64,000 nt of DNA from Lutraria lutraria (GCA_964023205.1 OZ026842.1:10633407-10697406); one strand, 5' to 3'; counted from the first letter of the stretch, positions 46,000 to 57,679 are shown. Translations and numbers: made by a program. The notes: generated from the letters alone by a model not told the origin.

Positions 46000-48900
46000 T
46001 AAAGCTTAAGAAAACATTGCATGTATTTCATTTAGTAAAACATATTTCTGCCGTGTGCCCTTGTCTAATAAATTAAAGATAAGATGTTAAGTAAGTACAT
46101 GTACATGCAGAAAACACGCAGGTATTCTTATAAAGACATATGTTGTACATTTGATCAGAATTTGACGAAAATATACACAAAGAAAATAGTGAAAAATGAT
46201 TAAAGGTTACTACTACGTTAACTAAATTTATGTAATGAAACCAAAAACAACAACATTCATTTAAAGTCTTTACGCTTATTAGCAAGAGTCTAGACAGCAA
46301 ACCACGATAATATTTAAGCATATTATTTACGATGAACAAGAATGCGGATTTATAACACTTAGAAAACGGACTACAGTAAAATGATGGCATAAGGTAATTG
46401 AGTTTTGTCTGCAATGATTATATTTGGTCTAGCATGCGACAAGGTGGGGGGGGGGATAATGGCAATGAACCTTGCCGTAGGAGAAATAACTTTGTATTGT
46501 CTGTAGGAAGTGCATGATTGATCACTACATTGTATTTGTGTTAGCTTGGACATTCAGTTTAAAGAACACTATCAACCAAAATTGAAATAAACACATAGTT
46601 GTTAGTTTTGCCCAAAGGTTTATGAAGGGAACTTTTATGATTAATAATGTCTAGCAAGACTGATTACTGGTATTTGGGAAGCTGTTACTTTAAGGTATAT
46701 TGTTACGACTGGTCGAACTTAGATATGATATCCTGTGAAGATGAAATATTTGCACTCAAACTCTCAGAGAAGACTATTCCTTTGGCAGATAATCTAATTG
46801 TTGCTTGTTTTTTGGCAACAAATAGTGCCCCAATCATACGAAAACGCGTGATTATCTGTGACGAGTAATGGTGCAGAATAACTATACCCCATCACTAACC
46901 ATTGTGCCAATCACATCCTTCGGTCATGTTGCAAACCATGAAAAGAATAAAACATACATCATACGTATATGTAGCGGAAAAGTCTGGAGGAGAAAATGAA
47001 TTACATGTAGAAAATACAATAGATGATAAGGAAGTCAAAGAAAAAAGCATTCAAACATTTACCGCGTGGAACAGTGCGCGAAGCTGAGTACAAGATAAGA
47101 AAACCTTGTACTCGATTAAGTGTACAGTCCATTCCAGTATAATCAATGTCTGGACATGGTACGTATATGTTTTCTATTGCACGTTAAGTGGATATAACAA
47201 AAAAAGGTATCTCGTGGTATTTGCAATGGTATACTTACGTATAAACACCTAAGCTACTATATGTCTTCTGCGAGAATGACAACAACAACATAAATAACAT
47301 CAACAACTATTATCTAGTACAATTAATTATCGAAGTTCATATCAAATTCGATGTCCTGAGCGTGCATCCGTACATGCAGTCGTACTTTACTCCCAGTAAC
47401 AATTTATTCCAAGTTAAAGCATTTCCATGTTATTTATGTTCCAAAGAAGTGTCTTGCTGCATAATATTGTGTCAACCAAGAGGAGTGGCTTTCACAGCCA
47501 ATAAACAAATCATTTGCTGCAAGGCTGGATATATCCTAAAATAGAACATTTGTGTTTGCTGATCATGGTCATAGTGACAGATTATTTCTGGATCGTCATT
47601 TTGTCAGAGGACGATCGCTTATAATATCGAGTAATAATACTTTTAAAAAAACATTACAATGCTCAATAACGCTCTATGATTGGCAATTTTAAACAATTCC
47701 AAAACCCGCCGAAAAATGAAAACATCTGATGCAAAGGCAAAATTAAAATATACTTTTGGCATGAACAGTAATCAAACACTAAAGTGGCACAATGAACTGG
47801 CAGCTGGATACAAATGATAGATAGGCCAATTCGTTACACTTGCTGAAATATTCTGGCTGTTTATTGAGCATTTTAGGCAATGCGTCGGAAACATTTGGTG
47901 ATTATCGGCAATGTTGACCAAATTTTACCAATACAGAAGAACAATCTCGTATAGGCTTTCTCGCTGTGTGTGTCTCTCTCTGCTAAATGCGCCTCCGAGT
48001 GTCTTGTGTGTACCAGAACGTGTTCCAGGGAAAGCGATTATTCAAAAAATGGCGAAGTTATTGATCGGTGTATAAGACGTTCAGTGAAAGTGTTGGAGCT
48101 TTTTTTGTGTACATTGCTTTTGGGAAATTTTAAACCATCTTTTATTGCAGTGAGTTTTATTGCACCAAATGTATGCACCCAATGCGATAATTTCAGCAAA
48201 TAATAAATGGGCATGTTACATAAGGATACCATCTTGATATATGGTTTTCTTCAAAACGAGTTGTGTTAGCAGAAAGTGAATGAATTCGGATGAATTGAAA
48301 GCTGAGCTTCATTTGCCTTCTGTAAAGTTAAGTTGGTGTATGGAAAAGGAGAAGTTTTAAAATGTTTAGACATTTTTCATCTATGTTGGATTTATATTTG
48401 AACAGACATTGATTGTCAAATTCATTTAAAATCATTTTTGAAACGACATCGGATATGCTTATTTTTTGAATACATTTATAAAAAGAACAGGTTTCGCAAA
48501 CAGAATTAGGAACGTATATTACTCCAGAAACGGTTCAAAGATACTGTCGGATGATAAACGCTTATGGCTGGGTCGATATGTAACGATGGCAACATGTCTC
48601 ATGTATTCGTCTATAGTTTGAACATTTGTTGATTAAGAAAACGTGTATCGTTTACTTGCTAGAAAAGCCAAGAAATAAGGTATTTGATCGAAATATGCTA
48701 ATAGCCTGAAAATGCTTTGCTTCTAGTGTAAAAGTCACATCGCCTGAACGCTTAATGGATTTGTCTTTCTTTGAATGGACAATAACCTAAGTAGTAAATT
48801 TAAGATAATCTTTTTAAGGTCTCTCAGAAGTAAGATAAACAATATCAGCATCATACAACGCTAATGACTCATATCTGCATAAAGTCCAAACTAAAACAGA

Positions 48901-50470
48901 AAAAAAATTTGAGGAGTTGTGATTTCATTCGCTTATCTATGTTTGGAAAATCAGCTACATGGAATTGTGTGTAATTAGAATTCTCCGGTAACCCCAAAGG
49001 AATACCGATTCTGTAATTGTAGCTTGAAGTATGGAGCAATGTTAGTTGCTATCGCTATGTGCAACATAATGAACAATAAAGACGTTAGAATTCTTGAACA
49101 AAACGAGAAATTGTTAAAATGGAATTATACCGAAGTTACTTGTACAGTAATACTGATGTGAGTTGATAATCGATCTAGAACGAGCAAATTCTTCAGGAAA
49201 GACACAAAACAACACTGTCTTAAGAAAATATAGAGACTCAAGATATCAATCGAATAAAATGATTCGTATGTTTATAGACAATGACAATCTGCTTTGACAC
49301 AATGCTCTTAATTCTCACGACAAAATAATTTAGTTCTTTTATTACCACTGTTTGTCACTAGATGTGCCTCTGGATATAATTTTTTCAATCATTCATCAAC
49401 TGTGAACGTTGAATCGACCTTTAATATTTCTAAGATTAGACAATAATTCAAAGCTACACAAGAAATAAAATTGGAATTAACGTGCAATTTATGAAGCTAA
49501 TACCGTGCTGTGCTGGAAAACGTCTCTCGGTAGTTGGAAGTGGTTAAGGTGAGCGTGTGACTTCAGGCGGTATCCATTGAACTGGATTTAGACATGTTGT
49601 GATCTTTTAATTCGGTTTCAATTAGATATATTTGGAAGAGGTTATTTATTAAGGATTGGTCTTTGATTTGAACGAATCGTCGAGCCGTTTTTTTGTCGTG
49701 TACTTAAGATACATTGGAAGAGGAACCGATGTTGTATTCGTTAGATCTGTGGCGTTAACTCAGGGGAATATTCTGAGATTGTTATATCTGCTAGACTGTA
49801 TATCCACTGTCTGGTACACTAGATCGACATATAATTTTGTAAAATGAACCTCTTTGTAAATCTGGATAATTAATTTGAAGTGTGTGTAGCAACAGAAGTG
49901 TATTTTCTGAATTTTAGATACTGTATTGAACATATTAAAGAAAATAATTCGAAATTTACAAGTTGAAATGCTGGAATATTTGCCTCGCAAGTATTGTATA
50001 GAACAGTGAACTTCTCACTGAATGTGATATTTGTTTTAAAAGTGCACAGTGACTGTGTAGAAGTCATAGGTCTAAATTTAACTTTTCGGTTAACAGTATT
50101 TTCTGATGTACCCATGTTTTGTATGGACACAAACATTTCGTCTATTATCAGAGTGTATGCGAATAATCGACACTGAGATATTTGGTGGGAAACGAGTTGC
50201 CAAGAACTTTTGGAATATTCTATAATCGACTTCATAAAACTGTATTTTTAAAGTGCTCCGCTCTAATTTCCGGACAGCTGCTCGGTACGGATAGATGAAT
50301 CAATACTGGCTTTTATACAAGTCGTCTGGCAAATAAATGTTCCTGTAAGTATGAAGAGACATTGACTTCATTCTGGTGAATATTAACGAACCATTTTTTT
50401 CATAAACCATAAAACAAACGGCTGGATAACTATAAATTATATTCAAACTTTTGACCCAATTGTATCTATT
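46000..50470. other. Intergenic stretch without a supported gene
   Basis: Several open frames of 60-120 codons occur here, for example 46647-46868 and 46902-47087 on the plus strand and 49870-50235 on the minus strand. None has a family resemblance that I recognise or an in-phase splice partner. The base composition is somewhat less AT-rich than in the first 10 kb. First exons of a long gene cannot be excluded: ggttaag|gtgagcgtg near 49548 is a good donor-like site. Confidence 0.4.
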
Positions 50471-50472
50471 TG

Positions 50473-50962
50473 CACAGGCTACCGGTGTCACGATGACCCC
50501 CCCCCCCCCCAGATCCTCTACTACCCAGGAATTATTTTAACACTCTGAAACACAATATGTCAAATATGGTGTTTATAGCATGTCTTGTAACAACAAAATA
50601 AAATTTGAAATATATATATAATATACAGTGCAACCCCTCAAAAGCATCACCTTTTGGGAGTAGTAGAAATAGGTTGTTGTTGAGAGGTCGTTGCTCTAGA
50701 GAGGTTTAATTAATTGTTAAATCGTGTTAAATTGTTGATGGGAGATTGATGCCCAAGAGAAGGCCGCCTTGGAGAGATTGTACTGTATATTATATGGTGA
50801 TTTTTTGAAAACTGTATTTTGTTGTTATAAAACATGCTATAAACCTAATATTTGACAGTGCTTCATAGTGTAAAAAGAATTCCTGGATATAGTCGAGGGT
50901 CTGTATGTATGTGTGTGTGTGGGGGGGGGGAGTCCTCATACCCTCATACACCGGTAGCTTGT
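50473..50962. mobile_element. Long-TIR foldback element with a MITE inserted inside
   Basis: The left arm begins cacaggctaccggtgt, then a C14 run at 50497-50510, ccaggaattattttaacact, tgtcaaatatggtgtttata and acaacaaaata near 50600. The right arm mirrors it from about 50810 (tattttgttgtta, gctataaacctaatatttgac, agaattcctgg, a G10 run at 50921-50930, acaccggtagcttgt). The arms are about 110-135 bp. The centre is occupied by a family A MITE (50624-50787). Confidence 0.75.
50624..50787. mobile_element. Mariner-like MITE family A, copy 4 (nested)
   Basis: Ends tacagtgcaacccctc and gagagattgtactgta. It sits at the centre of the larger inverted-repeat element, in an AT-rich stretch (tatatatataata) that offers TA targets. 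Confidence 0.7.
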
Positions 50963-51699
50963 ATATAAAAGGAGATCCTGAGAATGTCTCAAATTCCCAA
51001 ATTTGTTTGTTATAGTATCATGTGCTTAATTAGAATAATCATCTACAAGTAATTATTTATCATAATATTTCAGCTCGTACTCTTCAATGTTCAACCTCTG
51101 TCATGTTTCTAGATACGTGATTAATGAAGTACAGTGTAAATAGATCACAAATATGTAGATTGAATAACTTACTTAACTAATCATCGACATTCTTAGTGAA
51201 TGTCAATAAAACCATGAAACATGAAGCATAAATAATATCCATTATATCAGGCTATTTACTCTATAACTGCCTATATAATAATCTTAATTAACTTTACTAC
51301 ATAATTTAACGCTTCTAGTGAAATTGTCTATCAAATAACTGAGGGAAAAATTTAATACCAACAGATCCGATAACCTTAACAAATATTTCACCACGCTATG
51401 ACAGAAACCATTCATAAAGACAGATATCTGCAGCTTTGTACGCGTAGTTTGCGACAGACCTAAAGATTGTATGCGTTTAGCTGATGTCTAGGAAACTAAT
51501 CACCAGTATGTCTAAATAAGCGAAGAAAAGTAATATAAATGACATTTAGCAAACGTTCCCCCACGCATACACGCTCAGGTGATGCTGAATTTTCTCAATT
51601 TCTCGGATCTCCACCTTTTGAATGCGATCAGCTCTTTCATATGAATTATATGAACAAAATTACGTTTGGAATATACCCGGATAAAACACGAGTATAATA

Positions 51700-51878
51700 T
51701 ACAGTACAGCCTGTCCAAAGCAATACAATTTGAGAGAAGCAAAATTATGTTGTTGTTGAGAGGTTGTTGTTCTAGAGAGGTTAACTTAATAGTTGAATCG
51801 TTCAGTGGGGGAAATCATGCTGTTATTGAAGAGAGGTTATTGCTTAAGAGAGCGTCACTCTGGAGAGGTTGTACTGTA
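51700..51878. mobile_element. Mariner-like MITE family A, copy 5
   Basis: Ends tacagtacagcctgtcc and ggagaggttgtactgta, with gttgttgagaggttgttg and tagagaggttaac inside as in the other copies. Confidence 0.7.
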
Positions 51879-52286
51879 GTCTGTAAGACGTCATCACCAT
51901 AATGATATCACCCGTATACAATAAATTTTATATTATGCTTTTGTCGTATGAAAGTATGATATAAACGTTCTTTTTACCTCATTATTAATACCAGAAGCAT
52001 TTGTAATGAATATCATTTACCACATATTAAATTGTCCTGTGTATCACAACACCTTCTCCTTGTTTATAGTGTGGCTTTATTTCAACAAATGATTTAAGCG
52101 ATTTAATATAATTAAAGTCATCATAATCTTTGAACACTTTTCATCCTTCACGTTCCTCGCTGATAGTCATGTCTTACGAAGTTATATATTGCGTCCTTAG
52201 TCTTTTGACATGTTCTGAATAGCGTCACTCTGTTCCGCGTGGTTTCCTCCCACTGCACTAACGTTTAGTTCTACAATATATAAATA

Positions 52287-52571
52287 GTTCCCACATCTAC
52301 AATATTTATCTCCCTTGGTGGCCATCTTTGATGGAAAATTCCTTATGTGTTTAATGGAAAAAAATCAGAAAATTGGTTAATAAACAACTCAATTTTAATC
52401 ATGAAGTTGTTCAGGTCATAATGGCACCAGGTTTAAGAAAATGTAGTTGTCACACATGGATATCCTATTTAGAAATATCAAAACAAAAATATAAATATCC
52501 TCTATCAATGCTTGTCAAATTTGCCATCAAAGATGGCCGCCAAGGGAGGTAAATATTGTAGATGTGGGAAC
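52287..52571. mobile_element. 285-bp MITE with 48-bp terminal inverted repeats
   Basis: Left arm from gttcccacatctacaat to catctttgatgg; right arm is its reverse complement, from ccatcaaagatgg to attgtagatgtgggaac. The arms differ at two positions over 48 bp. The flanks on both sides are tatata-rich, consistent with a TA-type target. The interior has no ORF. Confidence 0.8.
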
Positions 52572-53044
52572 TATATATAAATAATGTATACTTTTTTCCT
52601 TCCGTACTGAGTTGTTCTTGGGTATCAATCCCGTTATGCTTTGTGTCTTTATTCTTTTTTTTTAATAATTACTATCGAAATATGTGAGGACTCAGCCCAT
52701 CCCTGAATGCATGACATTCATTCAGTGCGCCAATGAATTTATGTTTCAATTCGCAAAAAAAGACTAGACGAAATTACAATCTTATTGAAAATCTTGCCCA
52801 TATATTAAACCTTTGGCGACGATAAGGAATCCTTAAGTCAAAATAAGACAGCAAAAAACGAGCTGGAGAATAAGATGCGCAATCAATAAACTGTGTTTTG
52901 TCTTTTACTTTCCTGTATTGTAATCGATTTTATATAACGCTGAAATGCTTTTTTAGACAACAAGGAAAATGTACAATCTCTTGTAGATGGTTTTATACAG
53001 TAATATGCTCTTGTAATTATAAAAGTAATAATCTTGACATAACA

Positions 53045-53590
53045 CCAACTAGTGCTAACACTACGGTATAAATTCCTTACATACATCCACCAGTGCTAAC
53101 GCTACGGTATAAATTCCTTACATATATCCACTAGTGCTAACGCTACGGTATAAATTCCTTACATATATCCACTAGTGCTAACGCTACGGTATAAATTCCC
53201 TAGTGCTAACGCTACGTTATAAATTCCTTACATACATCAACTAGTGCTAACACTACGGTATAAATTCCTTACATACATCCACTAGTGCTAACGCTACGGT
53301 ATAAATTCCTTACATATATCCACTAGTGCTAACGCTACGGTATAAATTCCCTAGTGCTAACGCTACGTTATAAATTCCTTACATACATCAACTAGTGCTA
53401 ACACTACGGTATAAATTCCTTACATACATCAACTAGTGCTAACACTGCGGTATAAAATTCCTTACATGCATCCACTAGTGCTAACACTACGGTATAAAAT
53501 TCCTTACATACATCAACTAGTGCTAACACCACGGTATAAATTCCTATTATACGGCAAATAGTGCTAACACCATTGTATAAATTCCATGTC
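53045..53590. repeat. 41-bp minisatellite, about 14 units
   Basis: The unit reads actagtgctaacgctacggt then ataaattccttacatacatcc. Two internal units are cut short (ttccctagtgctaac junctions at about 53198 and 53349). Those short units recur 151 bp apart with their neighbours, showing that a block of several units was duplicated. Confidence 0.9.
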
Positions 53591-54377
53591 ACCAAAGTTA
53601 CAATTAGGTATAGATCATTAAGCGTAAACAGTATACGAATCACTTGCAAGACATTTCCATACAGATATGTTTGGTCCAAAACAAAACTTGTTTCCAAAAT
53701 ACATTCGAGAAAAATAATTCAGTAACCCAAGATATCCTCTTACCACAATGTCAAACCTCGTGGGTTATCCCATAAAAGAAAGTTGTTCATAATTTGCCAT
53801 AGACCATACAGACATTTTTACGTTGAGACGCGCCAAATTCAAGATACATTTTGAGAAAAATAAATCAGTAACCTAGCTAAGATACGCTCGTGCAGCAATG
53901 TCAAACCAAACAGGTTAACCTGATCACAATCTGCCGTATACCATACATACAAACACTTTTAAATAAATGCATTAATTATCTATCTGTGAGGCAGGGGAGG
54001 AGGTGGACACATTAGACACACCATCCTAACTCTTTCCTTCGTAATCCACGACAATCATGCTAAATGCATTTAAGGTTTACTATACGTTACCCACATTTAT
54101 ATATGAATTAATATGAAGGCGTATAGTAAGAGACCCAAAGGGAATAACTCACTATCAGGACAAAATTATACAATATAGATCTTCATTTACATAGTATCAT
54201 GCTATTCATATCGATTTAAGAATTAATGAGAAGATGAGTAATGACAACATTGAGAACTGAGGGACTGTTATCCCATGAAGATTTAAACCTTCATAATTGT
54301 ACCACTGAAACACATGATATGGATGATTTTATCTTGGTAATGAATTAGTATTACTTAGTTTGAATATGGATAACCCA

Positions 54378-54788
54378 CAGTGTGGGGAATCCACGTGACC
54401 TAGTGACGTCACAATGTTATCGTTACAAGCTGTTGCAACTCCTTACATAAAGGTCTACCTCCGGTTCAGATTTTTGTCACCGTAGGCCCCCAACTTTTTT
54501 GCTTTTCTTGTCCAATCCGTTTGACAGTGTTATTAAAATGAACGTTATTTTTACAAGAACATTTTAGAAAACGGTTTGGACAAGAAAAGTAAAAAAGTAG
54601 AGGACCTACAGTGACAAAAATCTGAACCGGAGGTAGCCCTTTATGTAAGGAGTTGCAACAGTTATGTGGCATTAGAAGGAAACGAAAAATAATGCACTTA
54701 CGTGATGTTTTCCTAGTTCGAAATACAGAAAATGCGCTTGTAACGATAGCATTGTGACGTAACTAGGTCACGTGGATTCCCCACACTG
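54378..54788. mobile_element. Nested foldback element with 53-bp TIRs and a 6-bp target duplication
   Basis: The outer arms begin cagtgtggggaatccacgtg and end ccacactg; 51 of 53 bases pair. Both flanks carry aaccca directly abutting the termini (54372-54377 and 54789-54794). Inside, starting 1 nt after the left arm, is a second inverted repeat (54432-54659) with arms of about 90 bp (gttgcaactcctta, ggttcagatttttgtcac, cttttcttgtcca). About 75 bp of unpaired sequence separates the inner repeat from the right outer arm. No coding potential. Confidence 0.8.
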
Positions 54789-54885
54789 AACCCATGTGTC
54801 TTTGAAAATCGAAATCGGAATAAAATACTTTAATTAGCTTCTTTTCTCCTGGCTTCGTGCAAAGAAGTGCTTCCTGCACTACTCA

Positions 54886-54923
54886 TTTACGACGTCATAA
54901 GTCACGTGGGTTATCCACACAGT
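54886..54923. repeat. Solo terminal fragment related to the foldback element
   Basis: Reads tttacgacgtcataagtcac then gtgggttatccacacagt, resembling the right end of 54378-54788 (cacgtgg, tccacac and ctg or agt in order). It is probably the remaining end of a related copy about 100 bp away. Confidence 0.4.
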
Positions 54924-55109
54924 TTCCTTCAAAGTAGCCACTTCGTCCCTTTTGGTGGATTAACATTAATTTTTCACAAGGTCAAGAGGTTTCGTTGATT
55001 TAAAATCTTGCTACAAGATATTTCTGTTCGTTTCTGTATTTGATGTTACTTTTTTAATGTTGAAACAATTGTTGAAGTTTGTTTTGTTATATTTGATCGG
55101 ATTCTATGC

Positions 55110-55372
55110 CATTTCATCATTATTGCAGTTATATCTCGGCGGGCAGTTCCCTGGACTTCATCTAGGCCTTAAACAGTACTAATCATATTCTATCCGAGAG
55201 CTAATATCAAGCTACTCCACATAATTCAGGGGTGGGGACTATTTAACATAGGATGTAATATCTTCCTGTCAAATTTGCCGCGGACAGTCACGGTAAGCCT
55301 CACTGACATCCTCTTGACAAGTTCACCAACGCTTTAACCACTGAGCTAACCGGGTGGGCTCACTATTCCAAA
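55110..55372 (-). mobile_element. tRNA-derived SINE family 2, copy 2
   Basis: The plus-strand order ttcatcattattgcagttat, tctcggcgggcag, cagtactaatcatattctat, aacataggatgtaatat, tgtcaaatttgccgcgg matches copy 1. The minus-strand head is ggttagctcagtggttaaag. Confidence 0.65.
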
Positions 55373-55798
55373 TATACATTTAGATAACTTGAATGTTACT
55401 TTTGACAACAACTCATATCATTTTAGGTATGTATACCTTCAGAAAGTGTTATTCTTCATCAGGATATAAGTACAGAGTCCAAAAGACTTTTGACAAGCGG
55501 GAAATCTTAACCAGTCCAAAAATAAAAACATTATCATTTCTTGAGGAACAGTTTCACAGCAATTGTAGAACTCCAGTTCATCCTTATCAAAATCCCAGTG
55601 TCTAATGTTATTTCGACAAAAAAAAACCCAGAGGATTTTGCAAGTCGGACACATCCTCAGTAAAAATTATTTCTGTTTGATATATTGCTTTCATAATTCT
55701 ACCGGACTGTCGAGTATTTATCAATAAAAAGAAATTTTGATAACTGTATGACTTTATTAATTTTTTATCAGTTATGATTTAGGAAAAATACATGCGCA

Positions 55799-55973
55799 TT
55801 AAACCCCATCAAAACCGGAACACTTTCGGACCAGACAATTAGTCCGGTTGTCTGAGAATTCCGGTTTTCAAAGTGTTTTTGATGTAATGTCCAAAAAATG
55901 GGACTTGTAAAATTGTCCGATTTTCAGGGACTTCCGGTTTTCAGGGAGTCCGGATTTGAGGGGGTTTACTGTA
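55799..55973. mobile_element. MITE family C, longer copy
   Basis: Starts ttaaaccccatcaaaaccgg and ends gtccggatttgagggggttt then actgta. Internal ccggttttcaaagtg and cttccggttttcaggg repeat the arm theme. Related to 7436-7520. Confidence 0.6.
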
Positions 55974-55979
55974 TATCTC

Positions 55980-56960
55980 TAATATTGCGCCTAGGAATGT
56001 TTTCATACAGCAAGCCAATTAAGAACAGAATGACAAACTTAATTAAAGCAATTACCTCGTCCTCCAACAAGGCTACTCTGCAACAATGATGACTTACAAA
56101 AAGCATCCGTGTTAATATTAAGATGTCCATTAAATTGGAAATATCCTTGCTCGATCATTTAACTTCATTTCTACCCCATTTAATTGAACAGAAAGACAAC
56201 GACTGACTTAAACGAACGATTCAATAATTGATTCGTACCAATGAAGTGTGCTGCACTTTTCAAATAAAGATATAAGAGGAATCTGTCCGATGGAGCTTGC
56301 ATTCATATAACGTGAACAATACTTAACGTGTTATTTGATGAATGTAATATCTTAAAAGCTTTCATCTTCATAATTAAGCTACGTTTGCACCTAAAGTTGA
56401 GTCTTTGTCAGACTTGTCACGCAAACGTGCCTCATACCTCAGTCTTTTTACAGCTTATGCACGGTCTTATTCTTCTGTGATACATGATTTATTCTTTTCT
56501 ACGTCCGGTTTAGAAATACGCTCTTCAATGGGAAGTTACAAATTGAAAAGCACTTAATATGGAGTGCGCGCGCATCCTAGTCAAAATGATGGAAAATGCT
56601 CTGACAATGTTAATTATTGTTTTCACGCCTCCGTGATTTATGACGCCTCCATGGAGTATTATCAAAGTGTCAGTTGTCTGACTATCGCTTGAAATTCGGC
56701 TGAACTACTGTTGTGATTCTTAAGTGGTTTCAGTCTAACTTTACGATCTTTCAACGAAGTAATAGCTTAACATATTTCGGTAATTATCCTAAATGCATCG
56801 TTTTTCTGTAGGTTATCATATCTTCTCGAGTTGAGAAATTTGAGAAAAGTATTCGACGTTAATTAAATCATTTCGGTTGATGCTACAAACATTACGCCTA
56901 CTGAGTCCAACAAAGACCCTATGTCTTTTAGAAACGGTGTGGTTCAAATTAAAATCAATT
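55980..56960. other. Intergenic stretch, nothing recognised
   Basis: AT-rich, with short frames only. A local direct repeat of acgcctcc(g/a)tg near 56628 and 56642 is the only small-scale pattern noted. Confidence 0.4.
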
Positions 56961-57261
56961 ATAATTCCATACATTTTCCATCTGTTGTTTAACGACCCAT
57001 TCGACGGCTGTGGTACTTTTTTGCACCGACCAAGAGATAGGGGTGGGAGTTGTTACAGAAGAACCGGACATTTACATCCCTACTATTTTTTCGAATAGTT
57101 TCCCTGTTTTCTTATTGTGCCATAGACACGCAGCTCCAATACACACCCTAACCCTTTCCGATGATTTACTTAACACTATACCAGACTCGGTAGTTTGGGT
57201 GGAGACACTGAAAAAAGCATCCACGAAATTCTTGAAGCCGGAGCCGAGACTTTTCTTTTAG
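56957..57261 (+). CDS. Unrecognised open frame (possible exon)
   Basis: About 100 codons stay open from just after a stop at 56956 to TAG 57259-57261. The first Met is at 57010 (83 aa). The reading includes GVGVVTEEPDIYIPTIFSNS, FLLCHRHAAPIHTL and DSVVWVETLKKASTKFL, with an amino-acid mix more protein-like than the neighbouring frames. No homologue is known to me and no firm splice site or promoter is visible, so this may be chance or a decayed gene. Confidence 0.2.
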
Positions 57262-57407
57262 TAGTTCAGCGCATTACCGCAATACGTCCGATCCATCTCA
57301 TACATTTTCTAAGTACACCATAATAATTATACTTCAAATGAAAACATAATTAAGTTTCTTTATTGTGCTACTGAAGGTTGCTCTTGTTTTATCCATCGCT
57401 CTTATCA

Positions 57408-57626
57408 TTAAACATTAAGATGCAATTTGATCAATGATGGTGGTATAAATGTTGTGAATTCATCTTTTACCCAAACCATATCGACAGGGAAACATTTCTT
57501 TTTAGACTTATCCTCGAATTCCTTTCCCGTTGGATGCACGACTTGCTTAGAAGAATTAAGGGCTGCGATCGATTCCATTGCAAGATTGGAACTCACCATC
57601 TCCGACTTATGCTGACCATGCCGTAT
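57408..57626 (-). CDS. Possible terminal exon of an unidentified gene
   Basis: On the minus strand an acceptor-like ctatttacag ends just before 57626. From there 72 codons in phase 0 run to a TAA at 57408-57410, and an AATAAA hexamer (57359-57364) follows 44 nt after the stop. The peptide is mixed and hydrophilic (AMESIAALNSSKQVV, KSKKKCFPVDMVWV, FIPPSLIKLHLNV). I do not recognise it. Upstream exons, expected at higher coordinates, were not found, so this could be chance. Confidence 0.3.
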   Translation of the reverse strand: MRHGQHKSEMVSSNLAMESIAALNSSKQVVHPTGKEFEDKSKKKCFPVDMVWVKDEFTTFIPPSLIKLHLNV

Positions 57627-57679
57627 CTGTAAATAGTTTGTTGTTAATACAACAACATACAATTTTAGGCACATCTTAC

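Noticed and set aside
49870..50235. 121-codon minus-strand ORF
   Set aside because: The longest frame in the gene-poor middle, but the opposite strand is also largely open, the residue mix is Ser/Thr/Phe-rich like random AT-rich DNA, and nothing supports a promoter or homology.
53404..53697. 97-codon minus-strand ORF with repeated ALVDVCKEF-type segments
   Set aside because: A translation of the 41-bp minisatellite where occasional length changes restore the frame. No start, promoter or homologue.
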